Assembly (NCBI RefSeq): GCF_017810075.1
Contig: NZ_JADNYK010000006.1
Coordinates: 124,001 to 188,000 of the forward strand
Direction: 5' to 3'
DNA from: Pseudozobellia sp. WGM2
Lineage (GTDB): Bacteria; Bacteroidota; Bacteroidia; Flavobacteriales; Flavobacteriaceae
Length of the DNA: 64,000 nucleotides
Below the pieces are notes generated by a model. The model ran no database searches and was not told the origin of the DNA. It saw only the letters and a list, made by a program, of their open reading frames with translations. Positions 27,001 to 35,708 of the stretch are shown here, piece after piece (position 1 is the stretch's first letter; every line of letters starts with the position of its first letter). The position numbers were made by a program, and so were the translations under genes.

Positions 27001-27119
27001 AAAGGCCACTGACTTTCTTTAGCTACAACGGGTTTACCCCAGAGGTGCCCAATGGAAGAGACAATCAGACCTACCCCATTGCGGGCGTATATACTTTCGG
27101 TGTAAACATTAAAATTTAA
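24081..27119 (+). CDS. susC: SusC/RagA-family TonB-dependent glycan transporter (PUL 1)
   Basis: The product has 1012 residues. A signal peptide (about 1-22, ending LFAQ) is followed by a carboxypeptidase-regulatory-like domain (about 25-105; GTINDAEGTPLPGASIVV) and the SusC hallmark EEVVVVGYGTQKKADLTGS. A TonB plug comes next (about 115-225; GVRAANGVVLIETKSGK), then the 22-strand barrel ending in an aromatic terminal strand (TFGVNIKI). It should sit in the outer membrane and import an oligosaccharide with the SusD protein encoded 10 bp downstream. Cargo is inferred as a beta-1,2-glucan fragment from the GH144 and GH3 genes of the same transcription unit. Confidence 0.95.
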   Translation: MKIRSYFLPVFLFMCQLTLFAQDGITVSGTINDAEGTPLPGASIVVSGTTTGTQTDFDGNYILNDVPSNGTLSISYIGFTSKELPVNGQTTINVSLSEDTETLEEVVVVGYGTQKKADLTGSIATVKSEDISRTPSGAAMQSLQGKVAGLQVVSSGEPGTGPTIRVRGIGSYVDGASNPLYVVDGTFYDDIDFLNNEDIETISVLKDASASAIYGVRAANGVVLIETKSGKANQKPQVTYNGYQGVQIAHNVVKLSNSEQFATLARESGSAAEAQSIENAIQRYGRSRINPNVPNVNTDWYDLILRHAMQQNHSLGVAGGTESTTYSVGLSYFEQEGLLRMKNDYERFNIRTKLNFDISDRLNVGVSSLFSNATRYRPENGAFASAYFAVPTMPILDPSKTDAFPRAYANAQDLGYRGTQNPFPLMENTENRNKTRNTLMTFDINYQLVPDKLTLKSAYYHNYETLEVREIRLPFFFGNGNAFRENAELIKRNETFSEQTWDNTLTYDDSYGDHNLTVLAGTSFRDRSFELLEAKGLNFPNGPGIGDESYYLDLAKTIDIENVGDDGSRQYFFSYFSRIAYNFKNKYLLYGTFRADGTSKYQEKWGYFPTIGAGWVLSEEAFMENSGFLDFLKLRASWGELGNANVAASTGGITSEEVNVAFGDVRYPGLVTSSDFEALKWEVTAETNAGITARMFQNKLSLEADYFTRETRDAVIPVSRLLVPGETRQNVGKIRNSGLEFVLNWNHQVSEDFSYTLGANFSTLKNEVLDLAGQENLTSGGDLAQRTVVGGTINPFFGLEVAGVYQTPEEIAGDPAAQSAIADGLVVEPGDFRFIDHNGDSVIDAQDRVDLGSYLPTYNFGFNLGLNYKAFDFNLNVIGQGGNVIANQKRFAIRQTPDPNIDRDFAINRWNGAGTSNTYPSARGIRNPWSNQFLNSFFVEKGDFLRLQNVTLGYTLPALTGKFSPDVRFYLTAERPLTFFSYNGFTPEVPNGRDNQTYPIAGVYTFGVNIKI

Positions 27120-27129
27120 AAAATTAGCT

Positions 27130-28683
27130 ATGAAACATATTAATATAAAAGTGAACAAATTCGCCTTGCTCGTTGCCCTTATAGGTATTGGTTTGGTAGG
27201 ATGTTCAGATGAACTAGATCAGCCAGAATTGAATAACAATTTTGCCGGTGGAACAGATTTCTCCAAAACCGATGATATGATTTTTTCGTTAACAGGTGCT
27301 TATCAGGCGATAGGTGACAGAGGTTGGGAACAACCGTTGGTGGTTTCTACCCGTGGTGACGACGTTAATGCCGCAGGAGATCAACAAGGCCTAAAAAACC
27401 AAGACCGCTACGTTTACGATAATTCATTTTTCGGATCTCGCACATTATGGGAAACCTATTATCGCGATATTATTCGTGCACATACGGCCATGGAACAGAT
27501 CAATAGATATATGGAGTTTGCCGATGAGGAAGGTATAGCCCAAGGCAACCAATACATCGCTGAAATTAAGGTGCTTCGTTCGATTTTATTGTTTCAACTA
27601 TCGCAAGTATATGGCGCTGTATTTATTCCTGAATCCTCTGACCTTGATGCCTTCTCCGATGTAACTTCGGTTCCTACAAAAAATGAAGTAATGCAGCATA
27701 TTTCTAATCAGATGGATGAAGCTATTCCGCTTTTACCCAACTTAAGGCCCAACGAACGTACGGATCTACCAGGTGCCGTAACCCGTTATACCGCTTTGAT
27801 GGTCAAGGCCGTTGCAAATCAAGAATTAAAAAACTATCAGGAAGTAGCCGATGCTACCGGTCAAATCATCAGTTCGGGTAAATTTAGTTTATACCCCGAT
27901 TTTTATGAACTGTTCAAGACACCCGGAAAGTTAAGTGATGAAAGCTTGTTCGAGCTTCAATATTCCGATTTTGGAACTGGTGAAGGAGATAGGGTAAGTC
28001 ACCTATATGCACCTTACGGACCAAATTCTTGGGACCCGAATGTAGACGGTTCTTCAAACGGCTGGGGCTTTTTCGAGCCTAGTTTAAAATTTGTAGAATT
28101 CATGCTCGACCGTGGTGAGACCGAACGTTTGGAAACTTCTGTATTTTTCTCTCAGACCGGCATCGATAGTCTTTTGGCATCTACCGATTATACCGCCGAA
28201 GAACTGCCCTCTTTTGTGTCACCAATAACCAGGGATGACGATGAGAATACTTCAGAGGTTCGTTCGATATTTTCAAGCGGCAAACATTATCTACCGACCA
28301 ATCAATTGGTTCCTGGTCGAACTGACTATGGCAGCAACAAGAATTATATCGTCTTCAGATATTCAGAAACACTGCTAATGTATGCCGAAGCGCTACTTCA
28401 AGGAGCTTCAAATTCAGCCCTATCCGCAGATGAAGCCGTAAACTTGGTACGGCAAAGAGCCGGTTTAGCACCCCTTAGCGGGGTAACCTTAAATCAGGTC
28501 ATTGATGAAAAATATGCTGAGCTGGCCATGGAATGGGGCAAGCGTTTCTTTGACATGGTTCGACTCGAACGTTACGACGAATTAAGTTATGATGGTAGAA
28601 CTTTCACTGCTGACAAGGCCTTTGTCACCTATCATCAAGACCAAATAGACGAATTTCCTATTCTGGGTGAGATAGCAAACTAA
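27130..28683 (+). CDS. susD: SusD/RagB-family surface glycan-binding lipoprotein (PUL 1)
   Basis: The product has 517 residues with a lipoprotein signal ending in LVGC (Cys25), followed by SDELD, an acidic surface-export signal. Helical TPR-like SusD architecture is visible, with the conserved N-terminal LTGAYQAIGD, the mid-region EIKVLRSILLFQLSQVYGAV and the C-terminal FRYSETLLMYAEALLQ and MEWGKRFFDMVRL. It caps the SusC barrel on the outside and captures the incoming glycan. The gene lies 10 bp after susC and 12 bp before the LamG lipoprotein gene, so it is clearly in one operon. Confidence 0.95.
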   Translation: MKHINIKVNKFALLVALIGIGLVGCSDELDQPELNNNFAGGTDFSKTDDMIFSLTGAYQAIGDRGWEQPLVVSTRGDDVNAAGDQQGLKNQDRYVYDNSFFGSRTLWETYYRDIIRAHTAMEQINRYMEFADEEGIAQGNQYIAEIKVLRSILLFQLSQVYGAVFIPESSDLDAFSDVTSVPTKNEVMQHISNQMDEAIPLLPNLRPNERTDLPGAVTRYTALMVKAVANQELKNYQEVADATGQIISSGKFSLYPDFYELFKTPGKLSDESLFELQYSDFGTGEGDRVSHLYAPYGPNSWDPNVDGSSNGWGFFEPSLKFVEFMLDRGETERLETSVFFSQTGIDSLLASTDYTAEELPSFVSPITRDDDENTSEVRSIFSSGKHYLPTNQLVPGRTDYGSNKNYIVFRYSETLLMYAEALLQGASNSALSADEAVNLVRQRAGLAPLSGVTLNQVIDEKYAELAMEWGKRFFDMVRLERYDELSYDGRTFTADKAFVTYHQDQIDEFPILGEIAN

Positions 28684-28695
28684 AAAACAAACAAG

Positions 28696-30489
28696 ATGAA
28701 AAACATATTCAAAATAGGGTTGGCCGCATTCTTTGGGGTTATACTGTACAGTTGTGATGAGGGTATAGACGCTCTTACTGAAATCGACCCAGGTACCGAT
28801 GCATTGGCACCGACAATTACCATTAATTCACCTACGGAAGGTCTAGCCGTTAAGGTGAATGAAGAACTGGCCACTATTACGATAGATTTCGAGGCACAAG
28901 ATGATATTGAACTTGGTTCAGTGAATGTATCTCTTAACGGGACTGAAATAAGAAGCTATACCAGTTTTAAAGATTACAGAAGATTAGTGGTCGATGATTT
29001 GACGTACAATCAATTGGGAGATGGCGACCATATCTTAACTGTTGTCGCCAATGACCTCGATGGTAAATCAACGACAGAAACCGTCAACTTCACCAAAGAA
29101 CCGGCTTATATTTCTAAGTATCCCGGAGAAATTCTTTACATGCCATTTGAAGGAGGTTACGTCGATCTTTTGAGTTTTGAAGAAGCGAGTAAAAACGGAA
29201 GCCCTTCTATAAGTGAAGAAACTTTGGCGGGCAATGGCGCCTATGCCGGTGCTGAAGATGCTTATCTGACCTTGGACCCGGAACGATTTAAAAATTCAGA
29301 AATCAGTGCCATATTCTGGTTAAAATTGAATGCAGTACCCGATAGAGCCGGACTCTTGGCCATGAGCCCCCCACTAAATGAAACTGGAGGCAATGTATTG
29401 ACAAGTGGTTTTCGATTTTTTAGAGAAGGTGCAGCTGACAAACAAAGATTCAAACTAAATGTAGGTACCGGTGCCGGAAATTCTTGGTTCGATGGTGGTG
29501 AAGCTGCGGACGTTGAGTCCAATACAAATGAGTGGATCAATCTGGCATTTACGATTTCAGGTACAGAAGCCGTTGTTTATATCGATGGGCAAGTAGTTTC
29601 ACAAGGTACTCTTGACGGATTAGATTGGACCGATGTCAATGTGTTATCTATTATGTCCGGCGCCCCTAATTTCTCTGGCTGGAACCATCTTTCAGACCAA
29701 AGCCTAATGGACGAACTACGAATATTTGACCGCGCCATCACTCAAGAAGAAGTGCAACAAATCATACAAGATGATTCTGGCATTATAGTCTCCGATTATC
29801 CACCTACTTTCGATGGAGAGATGTTCTATATGCCCTTTGAAGGCGACTACACGAACCTTTTTACATCTACCGAGGCAGAAGTAGTTGGCGCTCCCAGTTT
29901 TGCCGGAGAAAGCGCTGCAGGCGATGATGCCTATGCAGGTGCTGCAGACTCTTACTTAACGTACCCCGCCAACGGGTTGACCACTGATGAGTTCAGTGCG
30001 ACATTTTGGTACAAGGTCAACCCTGAACCTGGTAATGCCGGAATTCTGGTGATGAGTCCTGAAGATTCTGAAAATGCCGAGTTCCCAGAAATTCAAAATT
30101 TACGAACCAGTGGTTTCCGTTTCTTTAGAGAGGGTGATGCCACCCGACAGATATTTAAATTGAACGTAGGTACCGGTGAAGGTGAAACATGGGTTGACGG
30201 CGGTGACGCTGCAGCTTTCGACCCCACCGACGCTGGTTGGGTACATATGGCATTTACCATATCTAGTGATACGGCCATCATTTATTTTGATGGTGAACCG
30301 GTCGCGCAAAATGCCTTAGGCGCAAGCATCGATTGGTCTGGTTGTGATTTGTTATCGATAGCATCAGGGGCACCAAGATTTACGCAATGGAATCACTTAG
30401 CAGACTCTAGTTTTATCGATGAACTTCGATTCTATAATAAGGCGTTGTCTCAAGAAGAAATTATGGAAGTCCGTAATACGGACCTCTAA
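28696..30489 (+). CDS. Surface lipoprotein with two LamG-like modules (SusE/F-position glycan binder)
   Basis: The product has 597 residues. The lipobox ILYSC (Cys20) is followed by DEG, consistent with surface export. Domain order: Ig/cadherin-like module (about 35-130; INSPTEGLAVKV, then DGDHILTVVANDLDG), LamG/concanavalin-like module 1 (about 145-355) and module 2 (about 372-597). The two modules are duplicates: both contain a Gly-Phe-Arg-Phe-Phe-Arg-Glu-Gly string, FKLNVGTG and a C-terminal DELR...F. No catalytic residues of a glycoside hydrolase are visible. It lies directly after susD, in the position of surface glycan-binding proteins. The binding role comes from position and fold, not from a known specificity. 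Confidence 0.83.
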   Translation: MKNIFKIGLAAFFGVILYSCDEGIDALTEIDPGTDALAPTITINSPTEGLAVKVNEELATITIDFEAQDDIELGSVNVSLNGTEIRSYTSFKDYRRLVVDDLTYNQLGDGDHILTVVANDLDGKSTTETVNFTKEPAYISKYPGEILYMPFEGGYVDLLSFEEASKNGSPSISEETLAGNGAYAGAEDAYLTLDPERFKNSEISAIFWLKLNAVPDRAGLLAMSPPLNETGGNVLTSGFRFFREGAADKQRFKLNVGTGAGNSWFDGGEAADVESNTNEWINLAFTISGTEAVVYIDGQVVSQGTLDGLDWTDVNVLSIMSGAPNFSGWNHLSDQSLMDELRIFDRAITQEEVQQIIQDDSGIIVSDYPPTFDGEMFYMPFEGDYTNLFTSTEAEVVGAPSFAGESAAGDDAYAGAADSYLTYPANGLTTDEFSATFWYKVNPEPGNAGILVMSPEDSENAEFPEIQNLRTSGFRFFREGDATRQIFKLNVGTGEGETWVDGGDAAAFDPTDAGWVHMAFTISSDTAIIYFDGEPVAQNALGASIDWSGCDLLSIASGAPRFTQWNHLADSSFIDELRFYNKALSQEEIMEVRNTDL

Positions 30490-30540
30490 GATAGTTGATA
30501 GTTAGTTTTTTTAAGTTAATTCAATTTGAATAACATTCAT

Positions 30541-31905
30541 ATGAGGTTGTTTATTATGAAGGTGGCCATCGCATCGTTGTTAGTTGGTTGTGGTGGTCAT
30601 TCTTCTAAAGAGAAGAAAGAAAAAGAGAATTCGGTAAAAACCGTAGAACTTTCCGATGACCAATTGTTAGACTCAGTACAAAAGCAGACTTTCGATTACT
30701 TTTGGGAAGGTGCAGAACCCCAATCAGGTTTGGCAAGAGAGCGTATCCACATGGATGATATCTATCCCACACATGACAAAGATATCATTACCATTGGGGG
30801 ATCGGGCTTTGGTCTCATGGCTATTCTAGTTGGTGTCGAAAGAGGATTTATAACAAGGGAACAGGCTCTTGAACGTTACGAGAAGAGTGTCGATTTCTTG
30901 GAAAAAGCCGACCGTTTTCATGGGGTTTGGCCGCACTGGTTGCTCCCTAGCGGTAAAATGACACCCTTTAGTAAAAAGGATAACGGAGGAGATTTAGTGG
31001 AAACGGCCTTTTTAGTTCAAGGTCTTTTGACCGTCAAAGAATATTTTCAAGATGGTAATGAAAGAGAAAAACAGCTCGCCAATAAAATTCAAAAACTTTG
31101 GGAAGAAGTTGAGTGGGATTGGTACACCAAAGGTGGTGAGAACGTTCTGTACTGGCATTGGTCTCCTGAGTATGAATGGGATATGAATTTCCCGATTGGG
31201 GGGTACAATGAAGCATTGATCATGTACATTCTTGCTGCTGCATCTCCCACACATCCTATAAAAAAGGAAGTTTATGAACAGGGCTGGGCAAGAGAAGGTG
31301 AAATCGCCAATGATACGACCTACTACGGACTTGAAACCGAACTCGACCACTACGAGCATGACAAATCACCTGTCGGCCCTATGTTTTGGGCTCACTATTC
31401 GTACTTAGGGCTTAACCCTAAAGGGCTTCATGATCAATATGGAGACTACTGGAAGCTAAACGTTAACCATACCCTTATCCAGTATAGACACGCCCTTGAA
31501 AATCCCGGTAATTTTAAAGGTCATGGTGAAAATCTATGGGGCCTTACTTCTAGCTATTCGATGAAAGGGTATGCAGGGCACCGACCCGATAAAGATATCG
31601 GGGTAATTTCCCCGACCGCTGCATTATCGTCTATGCCTTACGCCCCCGATAAGAGTATAGACGTTTTGCGGCATCTCTATACCGAACAAGATTCTTTGAT
31701 CGGCAAGTATGGCCCTTATGATGCATTCAGTCTTGAAAACGAATGGTACGTACCTCGATACTTGGCCATTGATCAAGGGCCCATTCCCGTAATGATAGAG
31801 AATTATAGAAGTGGTCTTTTTTGGAAGCTTTTCATGAAAAATGAAGAAGTTCAGAACGGGTTGAAAATATTGGGGTTTACAGTCAAAGAAAAAGCCGATG
31901 ATTAG
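30541..31905 (+). CDS. GH144-type (PF10091) glucanase lipoprotein, periplasmic copy
   Basis: The product has 454 residues from the ATG at 30541. An in-frame TTG at 30526 was rejected because the ATG opens directly on a lipoprotein signal ending LLVGC (Cys17). The residues after Cys are GGHSSKEKK, with no acidic export signal, so a periplasmic location is inferred. The rest is one PF10091 (alpha,alpha)6-type domain: FDYFWEGAEPQSGLARER, KDNGGDLVETAFLVQG, VLYWHWSPEYEWDMN, GYNEALIMYILAAASPTHPI and DIGVISPTAALSSMPYAP. PF10091 includes the GH144 endo-beta-1,2-glucanases; older annotations say glucoamylase. The stop overlaps the start of the second copy by eight bases. Confidence 0.82.
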   Translation: MRLFIMKVAIASLLVGCGGHSSKEKKEKENSVKTVELSDDQLLDSVQKQTFDYFWEGAEPQSGLARERIHMDDIYPTHDKDIITIGGSGFGLMAILVGVERGFITREQALERYEKSVDFLEKADRFHGVWPHWLLPSGKMTPFSKKDNGGDLVETAFLVQGLLTVKEYFQDGNEREKQLANKIQKLWEEVEWDWYTKGGENVLYWHWSPEYEWDMNFPIGGYNEALIMYILAAASPTHPIKKEVYEQGWAREGEIANDTTYYGLETELDHYEHDKSPVGPMFWAHYSYLGLNPKGLHDQYGDYWKLNVNHTLIQYRHALENPGNFKGHGENLWGLTSSYSMKGYAGHRPDKDIGVISPTAALSSMPYAPDKSIDVLRHLYTEQDSLIGKYGPYDAFSLENEWYVPRYLAIDQGPIPVMIENYRSGLFWKLFMKNEEVQNGLKILGFTVKEKADD

Positions 31906-33325
31906 GTTTCTAACAATTTTTACTTTTATCGCCCTTCTTTTCTCATGTTCCGGGGATGATGTTTCTGCCCCTACAGGGCTATCAGAACTTCCGGAAACCC
32001 CTACTGAGAACACATCCGAAGAAGAAGAGGAAAATGAGGAAGAAGATGATGAGGAAGACGAAGCTTCTCAAATTTCGGACGAAGAGCTTTTAGACCTGAC
32101 CCAAGAAGAAACCTTCAACTATTTTTGGGATTTTGCACAAGCTGAATCGGGTTGTGCCCGAGAAAGGTATCATCCGAAAGAACCTTCGAACGACGCCAAT
32201 ACGGTTACCACAGGTGGCACCGGTTTCGGACTCATGGGTATTTTGGTCGGCATAGAGAGAGGTTTTATTTCCCGTGAGCAAGGTGTCGAAAGAATCGACC
32301 AAATGCTGGGCTTTTTAGAATCTGCAGATCGCTTTCACGGGGCATGGCCGCATTGGCTCGACGGTACAAGTGGTACTACAAGACCATTCAGTGAAAAAGA
32401 CAATGGGGGCGATTTGGTCGAAACCGCTTTTCTTGCTCAAGGCTTAATTTGTATAAAAGAATATTTCAAGAACGGTTCTGAAACTGAAAAATCTTTGGCC
32501 GAACAGGCCGATGTGCTCTGGAAGGGTATTGAATGGGATTGGTACACACAAGAAGAGAATACATTATACTGGCACTGGAGTCCTGATTTTGATTTTGAAA
32601 TTGGCTTAGAGCTAAAAGGTTACAATGAGGTATTGATTTCTTATGTCATAGCGGCAGCTTCTCCCGAGCATTCCATCACCAAAGAAGTATATGCAAACGG
32701 CTGGGCTTCCAATGGTACTATTGCCAGTGCTGGTTTTGCTTATGACATTCCCCTACTGGTTGATCATGCAGGCAATGCACCCAAGGGCGGACCTTTATTT
32801 TGGGCCCATTATTCTTATTTAGGGTTAAACCCGAATGGGCTTGTAGATGACTATGTAAACTACTGGAATGTGAACGTGAACCATTCGAAAATCAATTACA
32901 GTTATTGTGTTGAAAATCCAAAGAATTTTACCGACTACGGTGAAAGTTGTTGGGGCCTTACCGCAAGTTATTCGCGAAACAATGATGGTAGTCTGGGTTA
33001 CAATGCACATAGCCCCGCAAATGACATTGGGGTTATATCCCCTACTGCTGCCCTAAGTTCAATGCCCTACACTCCCGAAGAATCTATGCGGGCACTCCGG
33101 TATTTTTATGAGCATAGAGACCAACTTTTAGGGCCCGCAGGGTTCTACGATGCTTTTAGTCCTGAAAATGATTTCTGGATCGCCGAAGCCTATCTGGCCA
33201 TAGATCAGGGGCCAATTCTGGTAATGATCGAAAATCACCGATCAGGTCTTCTTTGGAATCTCTTCATGCAGAATGAAGAGGTAAAAAATGGACTAGACCT
33301 CTTGGGGTTTAGTTATCAACAGTAA
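31898..33325 (+). CDS. GH144-type (PF10091) glucanase lipoprotein, surface copy
   Basis: The product has 475 residues and is a divergent paralogue of the preceding gene across the whole domain: FNYFWDFAQAESGCARER, KDNGGDLVETAFLAQG, LYWHWSPDFDFEIG, GYNEVLISYVIAAASPEHSI and DIGVISPTAALSSMPYTP. It differs at the N-terminus. The lipobox LLFSC (Cys17) is followed by SGDD, a good surface-export signal, and then by a highly acidic Glu/Asp-rich linker (about residues 35-60). This suggests a cell-surface endo-enzyme on a flexible stalk. The overlap with the upstream gene shows they are translated together. The domain is intact in both, so this is a true tandem pair and not a split gene. Confidence 0.82.
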   Translation: MIRFLTIFTFIALLFSCSGDDVSAPTGLSELPETPTENTSEEEEENEEEDDEEDEASQISDEELLDLTQEETFNYFWDFAQAESGCARERYHPKEPSNDANTVTTGGTGFGLMGILVGIERGFISREQGVERIDQMLGFLESADRFHGAWPHWLDGTSGTTRPFSEKDNGGDLVETAFLAQGLICIKEYFKNGSETEKSLAEQADVLWKGIEWDWYTQEENTLYWHWSPDFDFEIGLELKGYNEVLISYVIAAASPEHSITKEVYANGWASNGTIASAGFAYDIPLLVDHAGNAPKGGPLFWAHYSYLGLNPNGLVDDYVNYWNVNVNHSKINYSYCVENPKNFTDYGESCWGLTASYSRNNDGSLGYNAHSPANDIGVISPTAALSSMPYTPEESMRALRYFYEHRDQLLGPAGFYDAFSPENDFWIAEAYLAIDQGPILVMIENHRSGLLWNLFMQNEEVKNGLDLLGFSYQQ

Positions 33326-33395
33326 TACTCTTTAGGTAAATAAAGCCTGTAATCTACCTATATCAGATTGCCAATTTATACCGAACAATAAAAAG

Positions 33396-35669
33396 ATGAT
33401 TCCAATGATGAATAGAATTGTTTTATACACTGTGCTACTACTACTAACCGGTAAAATCGCGGCACAAGACCGTATACCTAAAGTAGAAGCACTGTTAGAG
33501 AAAATGACTTTGGAGGAAAAAATAGGTCAACTTAATCTTTTGACTCCCGGAGGAGGCATCGCAACGGGCTCAGTGGTCAGTGAAAATGTTGAAAAGAAAA
33601 TAAAGGCAGGCCAAGTTGGTGGACTTTTCGGTGTTGCCGGACCCGAAAAAGTACGTCAGGCACAAGAAATTGCCATCAAAAATTCACGGCTCAAGATACC
33701 GCTACTTATTGGTTCAGATATTATTCATGGATATAAAACCACTTTTCCAATTCCATTGGGCACATCTTCAAGTTGGGATATGGACCTTATTCAAAAAATG
33801 GCAGAAGTAGCGGCGAAAGAGGCCACGGCCGATGGTATAAACTGGAACTTCTCACCGATGGTCGATATTGCTCGCGACCCTCGCTGGGGCCGCATTTCGG
33901 AAGGTGCCGGGGAAGACCCTTATCTAGGTAGTGCTATTGCTTCGGCCATGGTTAGAGGATATCAGGGAAGCGACTTAATGGATGCCAGAACCATGATGGC
34001 CTGTGTTAAACATCTGGCTCTTTATGGTGCGGTTGAAGCTGGTCGAGATTATAATTCCGTAGACATGAGCAAGGTGAAAATGTACAATCAATATTTGCCC
34101 GTGTACAAAGCGGCCATTGATGCCGGTGTAGGTAGTGCCATGACATCCTTTAATGATATTGATGGGGTACCCGCCTCCGGTAATAAATGGTTGATTACAG
34201 ACCTTTTGAGAAAACAATGGGGCTTTGAAGGTTTCGTAGTCTCGGACTATACCTCTATAAACGAAATGACCGCCCACGGCTTGGGCAACCTTCAAGACGT
34301 TTCCGCCTTGGCTCTAAAAGCAGGTTTGGATATGGATATGGTCGGGGAAGGTTTTTTGACCACCCTTAAAAAATCGGTAGAGGAGGGCAAAGTGACCGAA
34401 GAAGAAATCACCACGGCCTGTAGACGGGTATTGACCGCAAAACATCAACTCGGCCTTTTTAATGATCCCTACCGATATTCCGATAAATCAAGACCTGCAA
34501 AAGATATCTTAACTGCTGAAAATCGTAAATTGGCCAGGGAAGCCGCAAAGCGCTCATTTGTATTATTAAAGAATTACAACAATACATTACCACTTCAAAA
34601 GACCAGTACGATTGCACTTATTGGCCCCTTGGCGAATAATAAAAATAACATGCTTGGCACTTGGGCACCCACTGGTGACCCACAGTTGTCGGTTCCGGTA
34701 CTAGAAGGTTTTAAGAATGTCGCGCCCAAAGCGCATGTTACTTATGCCAAGGGAGCGAATATCACCGATAATCCTGATTTGGCTGAACGAGCTAACGTAT
34801 TCGGTACTCGTGTTGAAATAGACACCGACCCTGAAGCTTTACTCAACCAAGCTTTGAACGTAGCTAGCAAGGCTGATGTAATCGTTGCAGTAATCGGTGA
34901 AGCAAGCGAGTTTAGCGGAGAGGCTGCTAGTCGCACGAATCTGTCACTCCCTGCAAGTCAAAAAAAGCTTTTAAAAGTATTGGAAAAGACCGGCAAACCC
35001 ATGGCAATTGTTCTTATGAGCGGCAGACCTTTGACGATAGAGGAAGAACTCGATCTTCCGGCTAGTATAGTACAGGTATGGCATCCGGGCATAGAAGCTG
35101 GTAATGCCATTGCAGATGTTATTTTCGGGGATTACAATCCGTCTGGAAAACTTACCGCTACCTGGCCCAGAAATGTGGGGCAAATACCTATTTATCACAG
35201 TTCAAAAATCACCGGGCGACCTGCTCCCAAGGACAATAACCATCAGAAATTCAAGTCGAATTATCTTGATGTTCACAATGACCCCTTGCTGGTCTTCGGC
35301 TATGGACTAAGTTATACCGATTTCGCCTACTCTAACCTGAGGTTGAACAAGACTGAGGTGAGTGACAGAGAATCAATCACCGTTTCCGTTGATGTTACCA
35401 ATACAGGCGATTTCGATGGAGAAGAAACCGTACAATTATACCTAAAGGATGTAGTGCGAAGCATTACACCCCCGAAACGGCAACTCAAAGGTTTCAAAAA
35501 AGTATTTTTAAACAAGGGGGAAACGAAAACCGTATCGCTTACCCTAACCCCTGAACATCTTAAATTCTACAATAGCGAATTAAAATTTATCGCCGAGCCG
35601 GGAGATTTCGAGGTATTTGTAGGAACGGATTCCAATGCAGAGCATAAGGCGGAATTCACCCTCAATTAG
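33396..35669 (+). CDS. GH3 beta-glucosidase
   Basis: The product has 757 residues with a signal peptide (hydrophobic core VLYTVLLLLT, cleavage near IAAQ) and no lipobox, so it is periplasmic. GH3 N-terminal barrel (about 40-370): MVDIARDPRWGRISEGAGED, then the nucleophile Asp in GFVVSDYTSINEM. GH3 C-terminal domain (about 400-640): KRSFVLLKNYNNTLPL, then PASIVQVWHPGIEAGNAIAD. A fibronectin-III-like domain completes the protein (about 660-750). The length is typical of Bacteroidota GH3 beta-glucosidases. It is the last glycosidase of PUL 1 and would trim imported glucooligosaccharides to glucose. GH3 enzymes acting on sophorose-type oligomers are known partners of GH144, which supports the beta-1,2-glucan assignment. 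Confidence 0.92.
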   Translation: MIPMMNRIVLYTVLLLLTGKIAAQDRIPKVEALLEKMTLEEKIGQLNLLTPGGGIATGSVVSENVEKKIKAGQVGGLFGVAGPEKVRQAQEIAIKNSRLKIPLLIGSDIIHGYKTTFPIPLGTSSSWDMDLIQKMAEVAAKEATADGINWNFSPMVDIARDPRWGRISEGAGEDPYLGSAIASAMVRGYQGSDLMDARTMMACVKHLALYGAVEAGRDYNSVDMSKVKMYNQYLPVYKAAIDAGVGSAMTSFNDIDGVPASGNKWLITDLLRKQWGFEGFVVSDYTSINEMTAHGLGNLQDVSALALKAGLDMDMVGEGFLTTLKKSVEEGKVTEEEITTACRRVLTAKHQLGLFNDPYRYSDKSRPAKDILTAENRKLAREAAKRSFVLLKNYNNTLPLQKTSTIALIGPLANNKNNMLGTWAPTGDPQLSVPVLEGFKNVAPKAHVTYAKGANITDNPDLAERANVFGTRVEIDTDPEALLNQALNVASKADVIVAVIGEASEFSGEAASRTNLSLPASQKKLLKVLEKTGKPMAIVLMSGRPLTIEEELDLPASIVQVWHPGIEAGNAIADVIFGDYNPSGKLTATWPRNVGQIPIYHSSKITGRPAPKDNNHQKFKSNYLDVHNDPLLVFGYGLSYTDFAYSNLRLNKTEVSDRESITVSVDVTNTGDFDGEETVQLYLKDVVRSITPPKRQLKGFKKVFLNKGETKTVSLTLTPEHLKFYNSELKFIAEPGDFEVFVGTDSNAEHKAEFTLN

Positions 35670-35708
35670 GCTGTTTATAACTCTATCGGAATATTTCAAC
35701 TTATCACT

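Noticed and set aside
30526-30540. TTG start for the first GH144 gene
   Set aside because: ATG at 30541 gives a compact lipoprotein signal.
30541-33325. Possibility that the two GH144 genes are one frameshifted or duplicated pseudogene
   Set aside because: Each has its own signal peptide and full set of conserved motifs.
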